Assembly: GCA_016936975.1 (NCBI GenBank)
Contig: JAFGWU010000061.1
Coordinates: 1-64,000 of the forward strand
Direction: 5' to 3'
Origin: Bacteroidales bacterium
GTDB taxonomy: Bacteria; Bacteroidota; Bacteroidia; Bacteroidales; GCA-2748055
DNA: 64,000 bases
Under the pieces are notes generated by a model, which saw nothing but the letters and a program-made list of their open reading frames with translations, had not been told where the DNA came from and ran no database searches. Shown here in pieces: positions 8,958-19,600 of the stretch (its first letter is position 1; every line of letters starts with the position of its first letter). A program made the position numbers and the translations under genes.

Positions 8958-9959
8958 ATGACTCATTGGTTGAAAATAGGGTTGGTCCTGGGAATAGCCG
9001 TTTCTTCCTGTGTCCCTGCCAGCGAGTTTACCGAATTAACGGGTAACAGCAATACGCTGAAGCGGGAGCGGGATGAACTGATGGCGGAGAATGAGAAGCT
9101 GACGGTGGAGAACCGGGAAATGCTTGCCCGTATGGATGCGGTTGAGTTACAACAGAAAAATTTAATGGAGGACAGCATCCGGCTGCATAATGAAATAGAG
9201 ACATTAAAGGGTGAGGTTGCACAGCTTGAGCGGAAGTATAAAGATCTGGAATCGACACACGAATCCCTGCTGAGGGGCAATGCAAGAGAAACCCGGAGAT
9301 TATTGAACGAGTTGCAGGGGACCCAGGAAGATCTTGCTGGCAAGGAGCAGATGCTTAAAGAACTGGAGCGCAATATCAATGATCAGAGGAATGATGTGAA
9401 CCAGTTGAAGGCTGAACTGGAGGCCCGGAATGCCAGACTGATGGAGCTGGAGGAACTGCTTTTCCAGAAGGATGCTATACTGGATGATTTGAAGAGAAAA
9501 GTTTCCGATGCCCTGCTTGGATTTGAGGGAGAGGGGTTAACGGTAACCCGGAAGAATGGAAAAGTATATGTTTCCCTGGAAGAGAAACTTCTTTTTAAAA
9601 CGGGTAGCACAACTGTTGATCCAAACGGGATAAGGGCCCTGAAGCAACTTTCGGCTGTACTGGCCAGAAATCCTGATATCAATATCATGATTGAGGGTCA
9701 TACCGATGATGTGCCGTTCAGAAAAGGTTCTTCAATAAAAGATAACTGGGATCTGAGTGTCCTCAGGGCAACCTCCATCGTAAGAATTTTGTTGGAAGAG
9801 TCGAATATCGATCCTTTAAGGATAACCGTTGCGGGAAGGGGAGAATATCTGCCGGTTGATCCGGCCGATACACCGGAAGCAAGGAGAAAAAACAGAAGAA
9901 CTGAGATTATCCTGTCGCCGAATCTGGATGAATTGTACAGGATACTCGATCTGCAGTAG
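8958..9959 (+). CDS. OmpA/MotB-domain lipoprotein with coiled coil
   Basis: The ATG at 8958 is preferred over an upstream in-frame start at 8859 because it gives a proper lipoprotein signal (MTHWLKIGLVLGIAVSSC, lipobox Cys18). The 333-residue product continues with a coiled coil of about 150 residues (heptads rich in Leu, Glu and Lys). It ends in an OmpA-like peptidoglycan-binding domain (MIEGHTDDVPF...NWDLSVLRATSIVRILLE...GRGEYLP...NRRTEIIL). It probably anchors in a membrane by lipid and binds peptidoglycan. It converges on frr with a 1-bp gap. Confidence 0.85.
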   Translation: MTHWLKIGLVLGIAVSSCVPASEFTELTGNSNTLKRERDELMAENEKLTVENREMLARMDAVELQQKNLMEDSIRLHNEIETLKGEVAQLERKYKDLESTHESLLRGNARETRRLLNELQGTQEDLAGKEQMLKELERNINDQRNDVNQLKAELEARNARLMELEELLFQKDAILDDLKRKVSDALLGFEGEGLTVTRKNGKVYVSLEEKLLFKTGSTTVDPNGIRALKQLSAVLARNPDINIMIEGHTDDVPFRKGSSIKDNWDLSVLRATSIVRILLEESNIDPLRITVAGRGEYLPVDPADTPEARRKNRRTEIILSPNLDELYRILDLQ

Positions 9960-9960
9960 C

Positions 9961-10524
9961 TCAGATGGTCATGATATCCTGTTCTTTATTCTCCACAATC
10001 CTGTCGATCTTTTCTGTATACTCCTGGGTAAGTTTCTGAATTTCCTCCTCAGCTTTTTTTGCCAAATCTTCAGATAACCCATCCTTTTGCATCTGTTTGT
10101 ATTCTTCGTTGGCCTCCCTGCGGCTGGTCCGGATGCTCACCCTCGCATTTTCCCCTTCTGCCTTAACCTGCCGGACAAGTTGAATACGTCGCTCCTCGGT
10201 AAGAGGCGGAATGTTCAGCCTTATAATCTCTCCGTTATTAATAGGGGTTATACCAACTTTTGAATTCTGGATGGCTTTTTCGATAAGTTCAATCATTTTC
10301 TTTTCCCAGGGCTGGATGGCAATGGTTTTGCCGTCGGGGGTACTGATATTGGAGACCTGGTTCAGTGGTGTGGGTGTTCCGTAATACTCGACCAGAATTC
10401 CGTCGAGGATATGCGGATTGGCTTTACCGGCCCTGATACGGCTTAATTCAGTTTCAAGGTGTTCAACGGCCTTCTCCATTTTTTCCAGAGCCATTTCATA
10501 AACCATCTGAACTTCTTCATTCAT
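9961..10524 (-). CDS. frr: Ribosome recycling factor
   Basis: This 187-residue protein shows the full RRF signature: ELSRIRAGKANPHILDGILVEYYG, the central PLTEERR...LVRQVKAEGENARVSIR segment, and a helical tail. With EF-G it splits post-termination ribosomes. It follows pyrH by 37 bp on the minus strand; pyrH-frr is a widely conserved pair. Length is typical. Confidence 0.97.
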   Translation of the reverse strand: MNEEVQMVYEMALEKMEKAVEHLETELSRIRAGKANPHILDGILVEYYGTPTPLNQVSNISTPDGKTIAIQPWEKKMIELIEKAIQNSKVGITPINNGEIIRLNIPPLTEERRIQLVRQVKAEGENARVSIRTSRREANEEYKQMQKDGLSEDLAKKAEEEIQKLTQEYTEKIDRIVENKEQDIMTI

Positions 10525-10561
10525 ATCGGTTTGGTTTAACGATTAACAACCCCTAAATTAT

Positions 10562-11272
10562 TTAAATTTTAACTAAAGTTCCAATTTTTTCACCCAAAAT
10601 CACTTTTTTCAGGTTGCCCCTCACATTCATGTTAAAAACAATAATGGGAAGTTCATTTTCCTTGCACATGGTAAATGCGGTCCGGTCGAGTATTTTCAGC
10701 TCCCTGTCAAGGGCTTCATCGAAAGTGATTTCATCGAACTTTTCAGCTTCCGGGTCTGTTTCAGGATCATGATTGAAGACGCCTTCAACCCGGGTTCCCT
10801 TCAGCATAACGTCCGCTTCGATTTCAACAGCCCTGAGCGAGGAAGCTGTATCGGTGGTAAAGAAGGGATTCCCCGTACCCCCGGAGAAAATGACAATCTG
10901 GCCTTTCTCCAGGGCCTCCATGGCACGGGACTTCATATAATACTCTGCGACTGGTTCCATTCTGATTGAAGTGAAAAGGCGGACCCCGGCTTGCTTTGAT
11001 TCGAATGCGGAATGAAGAGCCAATCCGTTGATGATAGTGGCCAGCATGCCCATATAGTCTCCTTTGACGCGGTCGTAACCGGCTTCCACACCGGACAGTC
11101 CCCTGAAGATATTCCCGCCTCCGATGACGATACCAATCTGAACCCCAAGTTCGGAGACCTCGATGATTTCATCAACATAATCGTTTAACCGCCTGGGATC
11201 AATACCGTGCGAACGCCCTGCCATCAGGGCCTCACCGCTAAGTTTAAGAAGTACCCGTTTATATGCCGCCAT
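10562..11272 (-). CDS. pyrH: UMP kinase
   Basis: A 236-residue amino-acid-kinase-fold UMP kinase. Markers are the N-terminal LKLSGEAL, the nucleotide loop GIVIGGGNIFRG, and the conserved GTGNPFFTTDTAS motif typical of bacterial PyrH. It phosphorylates UMP to UDP. It sits between the tsf terminator and frr, so it probably starts a separate pyrH-frr transcript. Confidence 0.97.
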   Translation of the reverse strand: MAAYKRVLLKLSGEALMAGRSHGIDPRRLNDYVDEIIEVSELGVQIGIVIGGGNIFRGLSGVEAGYDRVKGDYMGMLATIINGLALHSAFESKQAGVRLFTSIRMEPVAEYYMKSRAMEALEKGQIVIFSGGTGNPFFTTDTASSLRAVEIEADVMLKGTRVEGVFNHDPETDPEAEKFDEITFDEALDRELKILDRTAFTMCKENELPIIVFNMNVRGNLKKVILGEKIGTLVKI

Positions 11273-11333
11273 AATATTTTAATTAATGCACGAATTTAAT
11301 GATTAAATTAAGAGCAGGATGAACAGGCAGGCA

Positions 11334-11367
11334 CAAAAAAAGGGCTGAATGCCAAACAGTCAGCCCT
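11334..11367 (-). terminator. Rho-independent terminator after tsf
   Basis: On the minus strand a perfect 8-bp stem AGGGCTGA/TCAGCCCT (11341-11348 with 11360-11367) with an 11-nt loop is followed at once by seven T (11340-11334). It begins 23 bp after the tsf stop and separates the ribosomal-protein operon from pyrH-frr. Confidence 0.88.
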
Positions 11368-11390
11368 GTGATTATAAAAAATGGAATATT

Positions 11391-12212
11391 CTACTTTATG
11401 GAGAATCGCTTGAATCCGGTAACCTTTAATTCCTTGTCGGCTTCTTTAAGATACTGCGCGATGGTTTTTTTGGAGTCTTTTGTAAAATCCTGGTTCAGTA
11501 GGGTACTCTCCTTAAGGAATTTTTGAACCATTCCCTCGGCGATCCGGTCAACGATACTTTCCGGCTTTCCTTCCTGCAGGGCTTTTTCACGGCCAATTTC
11601 CCGTTCTTTCCTGATAATTTCTTCAGGAACGTCATCCTTATCGATTGAAACAGGTGACATGGCAGCGACCTGCATGGCAACGTCCTTTGCGACCTGGTTG
11701 TCTACATCCGCCTTGTTGAATCCGACAAGCGTGGCCAGGTTATTCCCAAAGTGGTTGTATTCAATAACTTTTGCCGATTCTATGTAATCGTAGTAGGTGA
11801 GCTCGAGTTTTTCCCCGATGATTCCGGTTTGTTCGATTATCTTTTCCTCGACGGATTTATCCTCCAGTTTGAGTTTCCTGAGATCGTCAAGGGTTCTGGG
11901 CCTTTCCTCCAGGGCCCTGTCAAGGATGGATTTTGCAAACGCAACGAAATTTTCATTTTTGGCGACGAAGTCGGTTTCGCAGTTAAGCGAGATTATGGCG
12001 CCAAAGTTGCCTTTAACTTTTGCCTGAACGGTACCCTCACCAGCTTCTCTGTCGGCGCGCTTGCTGGCTACAATCTGACCCTTTTTACGAATAACATCAA
12101 TTGCTTTTTCAAAATCACCATCAGCTTCCTGGAGCGCTTTTTTACAGTCCATCATCCCGGCACCGGTGGCTTTTCTCAGTTTACTTACATCAGCAGCTTT
12201 TATCTCGGCCAT
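11391..12212 (-). CDS. tsf: Translation elongation factor Ts
   Basis: EF-Ts, the GDP/GTP exchange factor for EF-Tu. The ATG at 12212 (MAEIKAADVSKLRKATGAGMMDCKKAL, the classic N-terminus) is preferred to a TTG two codons earlier. The 273-residue product has the UBA-like N-terminal domain, the GKIGAIISLNCETDFVA-type motif (here GNFGAIISLNCETDFVAKNENF), and one extended core domain, the usual Bacteroidota length. It follows rpsB by 36 bp and ends at a strong terminator. Confidence 0.97.
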   Translation of the reverse strand: MAEIKAADVSKLRKATGAGMMDCKKALQEADGDFEKAIDVIRKKGQIVASKRADREAGEGTVQAKVKGNFGAIISLNCETDFVAKNENFVAFAKSILDRALEERPRTLDDLRKLKLEDKSVEEKIIEQTGIIGEKLELTYYDYIESAKVIEYNHFGNNLATLVGFNKADVDNQVAKDVAMQVAAMSPVSIDKDDVPEEIIRKEREIGREKALQEGKPESIVDRIAEGMVQKFLKESTLLNQDFTKDSKKTIAQYLKEADKELKVTGFKRFSIK

Positions 12213-12248
12213 TTTCAATTGTGTATTTATAATTTTTAATTTATTTGC

Positions 12249-13241
12249 CTATTTATCTTCAGCGGTGGCATCAACGGGATTATCTCCGGCTTCTTCATCA
12301 GTAACTTCCTCCTCATCCACATCTTCCCCGGTCTCTTCACCGGCTACATCAGATGGCTTATTCTTTGCCACGGGTCGTTCGTCGGACAAACCTGCTTCTT
12401 TTGCTTTGCTGGCATCTTCAACTTTTACCTTATCCCTCGTTCGGGTTCTTTTACCCCGCTCTTTTTCCTCAGGAGCTTCTTCCTCGTCCTCTTCCCTGGT
12501 CTCCTTTTTCGCTTTTTTCTCCTTAGCTTCGGAAGCTTCTTTCTCACGTTCCATTTTTCGTTCTTTCAATCCCTCCTCAATATCAGAAGCAATATAATCG
12601 ATGATGAGCGAAATGGATTTCGATGCATCATCGTTTGCGGGAATCGGAAAATCAATGTTCCTTGGATCGGAGTTAGTGTCGACCATTGCAAATACCGGAA
12701 TGTTCAGCCTGTTTGCTTCCCTGACGGCTATGTACTCCTTGGTAATATCCACTATAAACATTGCAGCAGGCAACCGGGTGAGGTCGGCAATACTGCCCAG
12801 GTTCTTTTCCAGTTTGGCACGTTGCCGTGTGATTTGAAGCCGTTCACGTTTTGAAAGCGTATCGAACGTGCCGTCAACAGCCATCTTATCAATGGCGGCC
12901 ATTTTCTTGACTGCTTTTCTTATGGTAGGAAAGTTGGTAAGCATTCCGCCTGGCCAGCGTTCGGTAACATAGGGCATGTTTATCTTACTGATCCGTTCGG
13001 CCACTATCTCTTTTGCCTGCTTTTTGGTAGCAACAAAAAGGATCTTTCTTCCGGATTTGGCTATTTGCTTCAGGGCGGACGACGCTTCTTCCAGCATCGC
13101 CTGAGTCTTTTTAAGATCAATGATGTGGATCCCGTTCTTCTCCATGAAGATATAGGGAGCCATGGCTGGATTCCACTTTCTTTTCAGGTGTCCGAAATGA
13201 ACACCGGCTTCTAATAATTCCTCAAAACTTGTTTTTGGCAT
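12249..13241 (-). CDS. rpsB: 30S ribosomal protein S2 with long charged C-terminal extension
   Basis: Residues 1 to about 225 are a normal S2: [51 protein letters not shown] and [20 protein letters not shown]. The remaining 100 or so residues form a low-complexity tail of Glu, Asp, Lys, Ala and Thr, first mixed-charge and then strongly acidic (for example [16 protein letters not shown]). S2 sits on the back of the 30S subunit and is needed for S1 binding. The tail is far longer than in most bacteria and is probably disordered. Operon: rplM-rpsI-rpsB-tsf. Confidence 0.96.
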   Translation of the reverse strand: MPKTSFEELLEAGVHFGHLKRKWNPAMAPYIFMEKNGIHIIDLKKTQAMLEEASSALKQIAKSGRKILFVATKKQAKEIVAERISKINMPYVTERWPGGMLTNFPTIRKAVKKMAAIDKMAVDGTFDTLSKRERLQITRQRAKLEKNLGSIADLTRLPAAMFIVDITKEYIAVREANRLNIPVFAMVDTNSDPRNIDFPIPANDDASKSISLIIDYIASDIEEGLKERKMEREKEASEAKEKKAKKETREEDEEEAPEEKERGKRTRTRDKVKVEDASKAKEAGLSDERPVAKNKPSDVAGEETGEDVDEEEVTDEEAGDNPVDATAEDK

Positions 13242-13325
13242 CTGCTTGATTTTTGCTGGTCAATCGGCAGGTAGCTCCGGAATGGAAGTCTTGCCGATTT
13301 CGCAATGATTACATATTTGATTGGT

Positions 13326-13712
13326 TTAACGCTTACTGAACTGGAACCGCTTGCGGGCTTTCGGGCGGCCGGGCTTCTTGCGCTCAACGACACGCGGATC
13401 CCTGGTCACAAATCCTTCGGCTTTGAGAGAGGATTTGTTTTCAGGATTCACCTTGATTAAAGCTCTTGTAATGGCAAGGCGCAGAGCTTCGGCCTGACCC
13501 TTGATACCTCCTCCTTTAAGATTAACCTTTATGTCATACTTATCTTTGACCTCCAAGAGGTTGAGCGGTTGTTCAATGACATAGTGAAGTTGTTTATCGG
13601 GGAAATATTCTTTGTAGTCTCTATCATTCACAGTAATCTGCCCTTTCCCATCACTCATGTATACACGGGCGATGGCCGACTTTCTCCTTCCAATGGTATT
13701 GATTAACTCCAT
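13326..13712 (-). CDS. rpsI: 30S ribosomal protein S9
   Basis: This 128-residue S9 has the N-terminal IGRRKSAIARVYM signature and the invariant basic C-terminus ending KKPGRPKARKRFQFSKR, which reaches the P-site tRNA. It starts 5 bp after the rplM stop, the usual L13-S9 coupling. Confidence 0.98.
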   Translation of the reverse strand: MELINTIGRRKSAIARVYMSDGKGQITVNDRDYKEYFPDKQLHYVIEQPLNLLEVKDKYDIKVNLKGGGIKGQAEALRLAITRALIKVNPENKSSLKAEGFVTRDPRVVERKKPGRPKARKRFQFSKR

Positions 13713-13717
13713 GTTGA

Positions 13718-14173
13718 TTATTTAATGGTGTTTAAGTCTAATTTTTTCGGTTGCTGTGCTTCATGCGGATGATCCGGTCCGGCATAGACAAACAGATTGT
13801 TGAACAATTTATGGCCCAGGCGGTTTTTGGGAAGCATGCCGATGACAGCCTGTTCAACAACTGCCTTAGGTTTTTTTTGCATCAGGCTTTCAGGGGTTTC
13901 GATACGCTGTCCTCCGGGTCTTCCCGTATGCCGGAAATACTTTCTGTCGGTCATTTTCTGGCCGGTGAGCCTGATCTTTTCAGCATTGACAATGATTACA
14001 TTGTCTCCGCAATCCACATGAGGCGTGAAGTAAGGTTTATTTTTACCCCTCAGTATTTTTGCAACTTTTGACGCAAGTCTTCCCAGTACCTCATCCTGGG
14101 CGTCGACGATAAACCAATTCTTCTGAACGGTTTCCCTATTCGCAGAAAAGGTCTTATAACTTAAAGTATCCAC
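13718..14173 (-). CDS. rplM: 50S ribosomal protein L13
   Basis: A 151-residue L13 with WFIVDAQDEVLGRLASKVAKILRGKNKP near the N-terminus, GDNVIIVNAEKIRLTGQKMTDRKYFRHTGRPGG in the middle, and GMLPKNRLGHKLFNNLFVYAGPDHPHEAQQP at the end. It is the first gene of the rplM-rpsI-rpsB-tsf operon. A promoter box lies about 60 bp upstream of its start. Confidence 0.98.
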   Translation of the reverse strand: MDTLSYKTFSANRETVQKNWFIVDAQDEVLGRLASKVAKILRGKNKPYFTPHVDCGDNVIIVNAEKIRLTGQKMTDRKYFRHTGRPGGQRIETPESLMQKKPKAVVEQAVIGMLPKNRLGHKLFNNLFVYAGPDHPHEAQQPKKLDLNTIK

Positions 14174-14473
14174 AATGAAAAAATTTTATGTGCGTATTCT
14201 ATTAAATTCACACCCTGATTTTAGGTTCGCAAAAATACAATTAATTTCCATAAAACAAGAACTTATCAACAAGAAATTTTATGTTTTGTTAATTGGCAGG
14301 AAAACAATGGTATATACTATTTTTATGGGGCAAACAGAGCCGTTCATAAATTATTCCGTAAGGCAATCTGCAATCGGATGCCGGTTGGATTATCTGCTCC
14401 CGGGAAATAAATAAAATAAGGTCCTCAGGAACCGATTTGACTATGAAATTATATATTTAAGGATTATTATTTT
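14174..14473. other. Intergenic region with the rplM promoter
   Basis: This 300-bp AT-rich gap lies between divergent rplM and the O-antigen-ligase-like gene. The minus strand has TATTTTTG at 14237-14230, fitting TAnnTTTG, with a TTG about 18 nt further upstream as a possible -33 element. The predicted rplM leader is about 50 nt. A 79-codon plus-strand reading frame here looks random in composition and is not called. Confidence 0.5.
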
Positions 14474-16054
14474 ATGATGTTTCCCAAAAAGGTACATGAT
14501 CAGATTTATTTCTGGTCGCTGGTGTTTCTTGCGGTGAGTTTACCATTATCGATATTTTTTACATCGGTATTTCAGTTTGTACTGATAGGTAATTGGATTG
14601 CGGAAGCAAAATTCAGGGAGAAATGGATCCGTTTCAGGAGTGACCCGGCTCTCTGGATATTTCTGGCCCTATTCCTGATTCACCTGCTGGGCATGACGTG
14701 GACCAACAACCTGGATTACGGTCTGAAAGATCTTCGCATCAAATTGCCGCTCCTCGTGCTACCGCTGGTTGTTGGAACCGTTACCCCGCTGACAAAGAAG
14801 CAGACTGACCTGATCCTGCATTTTTTTGTCGGAGCAGTGTGTGTGGCGACCCTGGCCAGTGTTTTTGCGCTCACGGGTCTTCTCCCAGGTGAAATTAACG
14901 ATTTCAGGGATATTTCCTTATTCATCAGCCACATCAGGTTTGCATTGCTGATTGTTCTCGCCATAGCCATCAGTTTTTACTTCCTTTTTTTGAATGACGA
15001 AAAACTGCCGGTATTCCTCAGGTGGTTTTACCCTGTTAACCTGGTATGGATGCCCCTTTTCCTGATTGCACTGAAATCGCTTTCGGGAATCGTAATATTC
15101 ATTATCCTGACTTATTTATTTCTGTTACGACTGACTTTTCGTATCAGGGATATATCGTTGCGGTTCATGGTATTCGTTTTCATCCTGATCATTCCCCTGG
15201 TATCGCTAGCCTATGTGGGAACTGTCGTGAAGCGCTTCTACACGGTTGATCCGATTGAATCAGCGGAGATTGATCTGAAGACAAATGAGGGGAATCTGTA
15301 TATGAATTTATCCGACAGGAAAGAGATTGAGAACGGACATCATGTTTGGATGTATGTTTGTATCAGCGAGCTGGAACGGGAATGGAACCGGGTTAGCGAT
15401 ATCGATTTTAACGGCATTACAGCTAACGGAAACTCACTCCAGCATACCCTGATCCGTTACATGACCTCCATGGGACTGAGGAAGGATGCAGTTGGATTCA
15501 GCAGGCTGACGGATAAGGATATCAAAGCGATTGAAAAGGGAATTGCAAATCAAATTTATCTGAAAAAGTTCAGCCTCTATCCGCGAATATATGAGATTAT
15601 CTGGGAGATTCACCGTGTGAGGCTGGGATACAGTCCAAACGACAAATCCATTGTCCAGAGATGGCTCTACCTTGAAGCCGGGCTGAGCATTGCCGGAGAC
15701 CATTTCTGGACGGGTGTTGGCACCGGAGATATCCCCGATGCTTTTAATGCTTACTATGAAAAGGTGCAATCTCCCCTTGAAACGGATCGCAGAAGAAGGG
15801 CCCACAATCAATTTCTGACCTTTGTTATTGCTTTCGGGATTTTCGGGTTCATGGCCTGTATGGCGGCCATACTGGTCCCCGTATGGATCAGGAAAAAATG
15901 GGATTCATGCATGACCGTGGTTTTCCTGGTTATCATGGGATTGTCGATGATGAATGAGGATACAATAGAAACTTCAGCCGGAGCCGCATCCTTTGCCTTC
16001 TTCTATGTCATCACTATTTTCGGACCCCATTATAAATGGTTCAGGGATGGATGA
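14474..16054 (+). CDS. O-antigen ligase/polymerase-like membrane protein
   Basis: A 526-residue multi-pass protein. Eight or so hydrophobic segments occur in residues 1-250, then a large polar loop (about 260-430), then more membrane segments. The loop ends in a sequence resembling the Wzy_C/WaaL signature (GVGTGDIPDAF...RRRRAHNQFLTFVIAFGIFGF, with the HNQ motif). Such proteins join lipid-linked glycans to lipid A core or polymerise them in the periplasm. No glycan-synthesis cluster is adjacent, so the substrate is unknown. The stop overlaps the next start by 8 bp. Confidence 0.75.
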   Translation: MMFPKKVHDQIYFWSLVFLAVSLPLSIFFTSVFQFVLIGNWIAEAKFREKWIRFRSDPALWIFLALFLIHLLGMTWTNNLDYGLKDLRIKLPLLVLPLVVGTVTPLTKKQTDLILHFFVGAVCVATLASVFALTGLLPGEINDFRDISLFISHIRFALLIVLAIAISFYFLFLNDEKLPVFLRWFYPVNLVWMPLFLIALKSLSGIVIFIILTYLFLLRLTFRIRDISLRFMVFVFILIIPLVSLAYVGTVVKRFYTVDPIESAEIDLKTNEGNLYMNLSDRKEIENGHHVWMYVCISELEREWNRVSDIDFNGITANGNSLQHTLIRYMTSMGLRKDAVGFSRLTDKDIKAIEKGIANQIYLKKFSLYPRIYEIIWEIHRVRLGYSPNDKSIVQRWLYLEAGLSIAGDHFWTGVGTGDIPDAFNAYYEKVQSPLETDRRRRAHNQFLTFVIAFGIFGFMACMAAILVPVWIRKKWDSCMTVVFLVIMGLSMMNEDTIETSAGAASFAFFYVITIFGPHYKWFRDG

Positions 16055-16559
16055 CCGGCTTGACTCTGAATTTTACAGCAGGGATGTTCTGTATGTAGCG
16101 CCCGCACTTCTGGGCATGAAATTAATCAGATGTTACCCGGCAGGTGAAAAAGAGATATTCATCATTTCTGAAACAGAAGCCTATAAGGGGACGGAAGATC
16201 TGGCATGTCACGCCAGCAAGGGATTGACTGCCCGAAACAGGATCATGTTTGAAAGAGGGGGGCATTTGTATTTATACCTCATTTACGGAATGTACTGGAT
16301 GATGAATGTGGTGACCGGCGGCAGGGATGTTCCCCAGGCGGTTCTGATCAGGGGTTTAAAGGAAATATACGGACCGGGAAGAGTGACCAGAAGACTGCAG
16401 ATCGACGGTTCCTTTAACGGGGAGGATCTTTTAACCTCCCGGAAAATATGGATTGAAAAAGGAATAAAAAAGACTCAAATTACAGCGGGACCGCGGATTG
16501 GAATTGATTATGCCGGAGAATTCTGGAAAAATGTCCCCTGGCGCTTCTACTTGAAGTAA
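16047..16559 (+). CDS. DNA-3-methyladenine glycosylase (AAG/MPG family)
   Basis: The ATG at 16047 gives a 170-residue protein, somewhat short for the family. It matches the AAG fold: FYSRDVLYVAPALLGMKLIRCY, SETEAYKGTEDLACHASKGLTARNRIMFERGGHLYLYLIYGMYWMMNVVTG, and AVLIRGLKEI-GPGRVTRRLQID. The catalytic Glu of the family is in the ETEAY motif. It excises alkylated purines from DNA. Translation is coupled to the membrane-protein gene through an 8-bp overlap. An earlier in-frame ATG at 15993 lies inside that gene and is not favoured. Confidence 0.9.
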   Translation: MDDRLDSEFYSRDVLYVAPALLGMKLIRCYPAGEKEIFIISETEAYKGTEDLACHASKGLTARNRIMFERGGHLYLYLIYGMYWMMNVVTGGRDVPQAVLIRGLKEIYGPGRVTRRLQIDGSFNGEDLLTSRKIWIEKGIKKTQITAGPRIGIDYAGEFWKNVPWRFYLK

Positions 16560-16648
16560 TTATAGGATTTAAGAGGGCTTTTCGTTGGATATTATAATGA
16601 AATTTAACAGCTTTGCACCCTGTAAAATCACTGAACGATTATTAAAAT

Positions 16649-16656
16649 TATCTTTG
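16649..16656 (+). promoter_or_regulatory. Putative -7 box upstream of the GT117 gene
   Basis: TATCTTTG matches the Bacteroidota -7 consensus TAnnTTTG exactly. It lies 32 bp before the start codon at 16689 in a 129-bp intergenic gap. Confidence 0.45.
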
Positions 16657-16688
16657 TTCCTTGTCGTAATACATTATCAAAAAAATAA

Positions 16689-19600
16689 ATGGAAAACTAT
16701 CGCCGGCTTAACCTCATCACGGGATGGGGAATCTTCCTGATTTCGCTTGTAGTCTATTTACTCACCATGGAGCCCACAACCAGTTTCTGGGATTGCGGTG
16801 AATTTATTGCCACTGCCTATAAACTTGAGGTCGGGCATCCTCCCGGAGCCCCTTTCTTCATGGTCCTGGGCCGTTTTTTCACGCTTTTTGCCGGGAACCA
16901 CCTCTCCCGGGTGGCTGTAACAATGAATATTTTATCCGCAATGGCCAGTGCCTTTACCGTGCTGTTTCTGTTCTGGACCATTACCCACCTGGTAAAGAAG
17001 TTTTACAGCAAAGATGAAAAGCTTTCGCTGTCGGCTCTGATTGTCATCCTGGGTGCAGGGACTGCAGGCGCACTGACCTATACCTTCAGTGATTCGTTCT
17101 GGTTTTCTGCCGTTGAGGCGGAAGTATATTCAACTTCATCCCTTTTTACAGCCATTGTTTTCTGGGCGATCCTGAAATGGGAAAATGTGGCCGATGAACC
17201 ATACGCCAACCGGTGGCTCATTTTCATCGCCTATCTCATGGGTCTCTCCATCGGTGTCCACCTGCTGAACCTCCTTACCATACCGGCCATCATATTTGTG
17301 TTCTATTTCAAGAAATACAAACCATCCGTCAAAGGAGTCATCGCTTCCCTGCTGATGTCGGTCTTCTTCATGGGGGCCATAATGTATATTCTGATTCCAG
17401 GACTGACCCTGTTGGCATCAAAATTTGAGCTGCTGTTTGTCAATGGTATGAATCTGCCATTCAACACCGGTGTAGTGATTTTTGCATCATTGCTGATCGG
17501 ATCTTTAATCACGCTCATCTATTACACCCATGCCCGGGGAAAAGTATTATGGAATACCATCCTTTTGGGATTGTTTGTGGTCATAATCGGCTACTCTTCC
17601 TATGCGGTTATTGTTATTCGCTCGGCAGCCAATACGCCGCTTGATGAAAGCAATCCCGAGAATGTTTTCTCACTTTACAGTTATCTCAACCGGGAGCAGT
17701 ACGGGGAGAATCCCCTTTATTACGGATCCTATTTCAATGCGCGACCGGTGGAAATAGAAGAGGGAAAACCCGCATATTACAGGGGGGAGGATGAATATTA
17801 CAAAGTTTACAATAACAATGAATATAAATACGACCGGAATATGCAGGGACTGTTCCCAAGAATGTGGAGTCCTCAGGCACAACATGCAAACGAGTATATC
17901 TACTGGGGTAAGCTGGATGAATCGGAGCTTTACGATGTCCGCAGGGATGCTAACGGAAACCCGGTTCGCGGCTCAATGGGGGAGTTTACATACGACCGTT
18001 CCCGGCCCATCGGGAAACCTACCTTCGGACAGAATTTAAGGTTCTTCTTCCGCTATCAGGTTGGTTTCATGTACTTCCGATATTTTATGTGGAACTTTGC
18101 CGGGCGGCAGAATGATATCCAGGGACATGGTGAACTGACAAAAGGCAACTGGATCAGCGGTATCAAATTCATCGACCGGGCCCGGCTCGGCCCGCAGGAT
18201 AATCTTCCTGGCTTTATCAAGGAGAATAAGGCTCATAATAAATATTACATGCTGCCCCTTCTGCTGGGACTGATCGGTGCATACTTCCATTACCGGAAGC
18301 ACCGGAACGATTTCTGGGTGGTAGTATTGCTGTTTGTTCTCACAGGTCTGGCTATCGTGGTTTACCTCAATCAGTATCCCCTTCAGCCCAGGGAGCGCGA
18401 TTACGCCTACGCAGGTTCCTTTTACGCCTTTGCAATCTGGATCGGTATTGGCTTCGCGGCTCTTTCAGATTGGATCTCAAGCCGGGTACGTTCATGGCTG
18501 ACGCCATCTTTAGTTCTTTTGCTCGTTCTCATTATGGTCCCGGGAATTATGGCAAAGGAGAACTGGGATGATCACAACCGGTCGCATCGTTACACAGCCC
18601 GGGCTTTTGCCCATAATTTCCTCAATTCCTGCAGGCCCAATGCCATCATGTTCACGAATGGTGATAATGACACATTCCCATTATGGTATTACCAGGAGGT
18701 GGAAGGATTCAGAACGGATGTGAGAATAGTGAATCTCAGCTACCTGACGGCCGACTGGTACATCGAACAAATGACTTATCAGTTCTATGACAGTGATCCC
18801 CTTCCGATTAACATGACGATGGCCCAATATATCCAGGGAACCCGGGATTATGCATACATGGTTGAAACAGCCGGAGCCCTTATCCAGCAGAAATATAAAC
18901 TCAACCGGGAAAAGTATGATGAAGAACTGATGGATATTTACAACCGTTCGATGACAGTACTGAGATCCTCATTGCTGCCTGCGAACCATCCAAAGGATTA
19001 TGAGGCTATTAAGGAGTTAGGTGAAAACATGGATATCCTGAAGCTTTACAGTTACCTGAGAACCTTCAATACACAGGAGATCATAAACCGTATCAAGCTT
19101 GATTCGGACGCCATTCAAAGTTACGTGCTGCAAATTGAAGGGCTGATAAAAAGAGTCGATGCCGATTATGTAACGCTGAAGGATGCCATGGACTTCTTCA
19201 TGTCTGATGATCCCAGATTCAGGGACGGGCAGTACTTCATCCCTGCCAGGAAATTTGTTATTCCGGTCAATGAAGAAACACTTCCTGAATGGGTCGTGCC
19301 TGAAAAATTTGCAGACATCAGGGTCGATGAAGTTCGGTTCACCCTGTCGGATAATGTAATGTACAAGAATCTTCTTACAGTCATGAGCATCCTTGCCAAT
19401 AACGAATGGCAACGGCCTGTCTACTATTCGACCACCGTATCATCGGATAACTACCTGAACCTTGAAGATTACATGATCCGGGAGAATCTTGCCCTGCGGG
19501 TGGCGCCGGTTTTCCAGGAGAATCCTGAATTTCTGGGTTCCATTGACACCGATTACATGTACAAAAAATTAATGGAGGAATTTGAATGGGGAGGGATAGG

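Noticed and set aside
14175-14414. A 79-codon plus-strand ORF between rplM and the O-antigen-ligase-like gene
   Set aside because: Random-looking composition, overlaps the rplM promoter region, and has no ribosome-binding context or homology-like motif.
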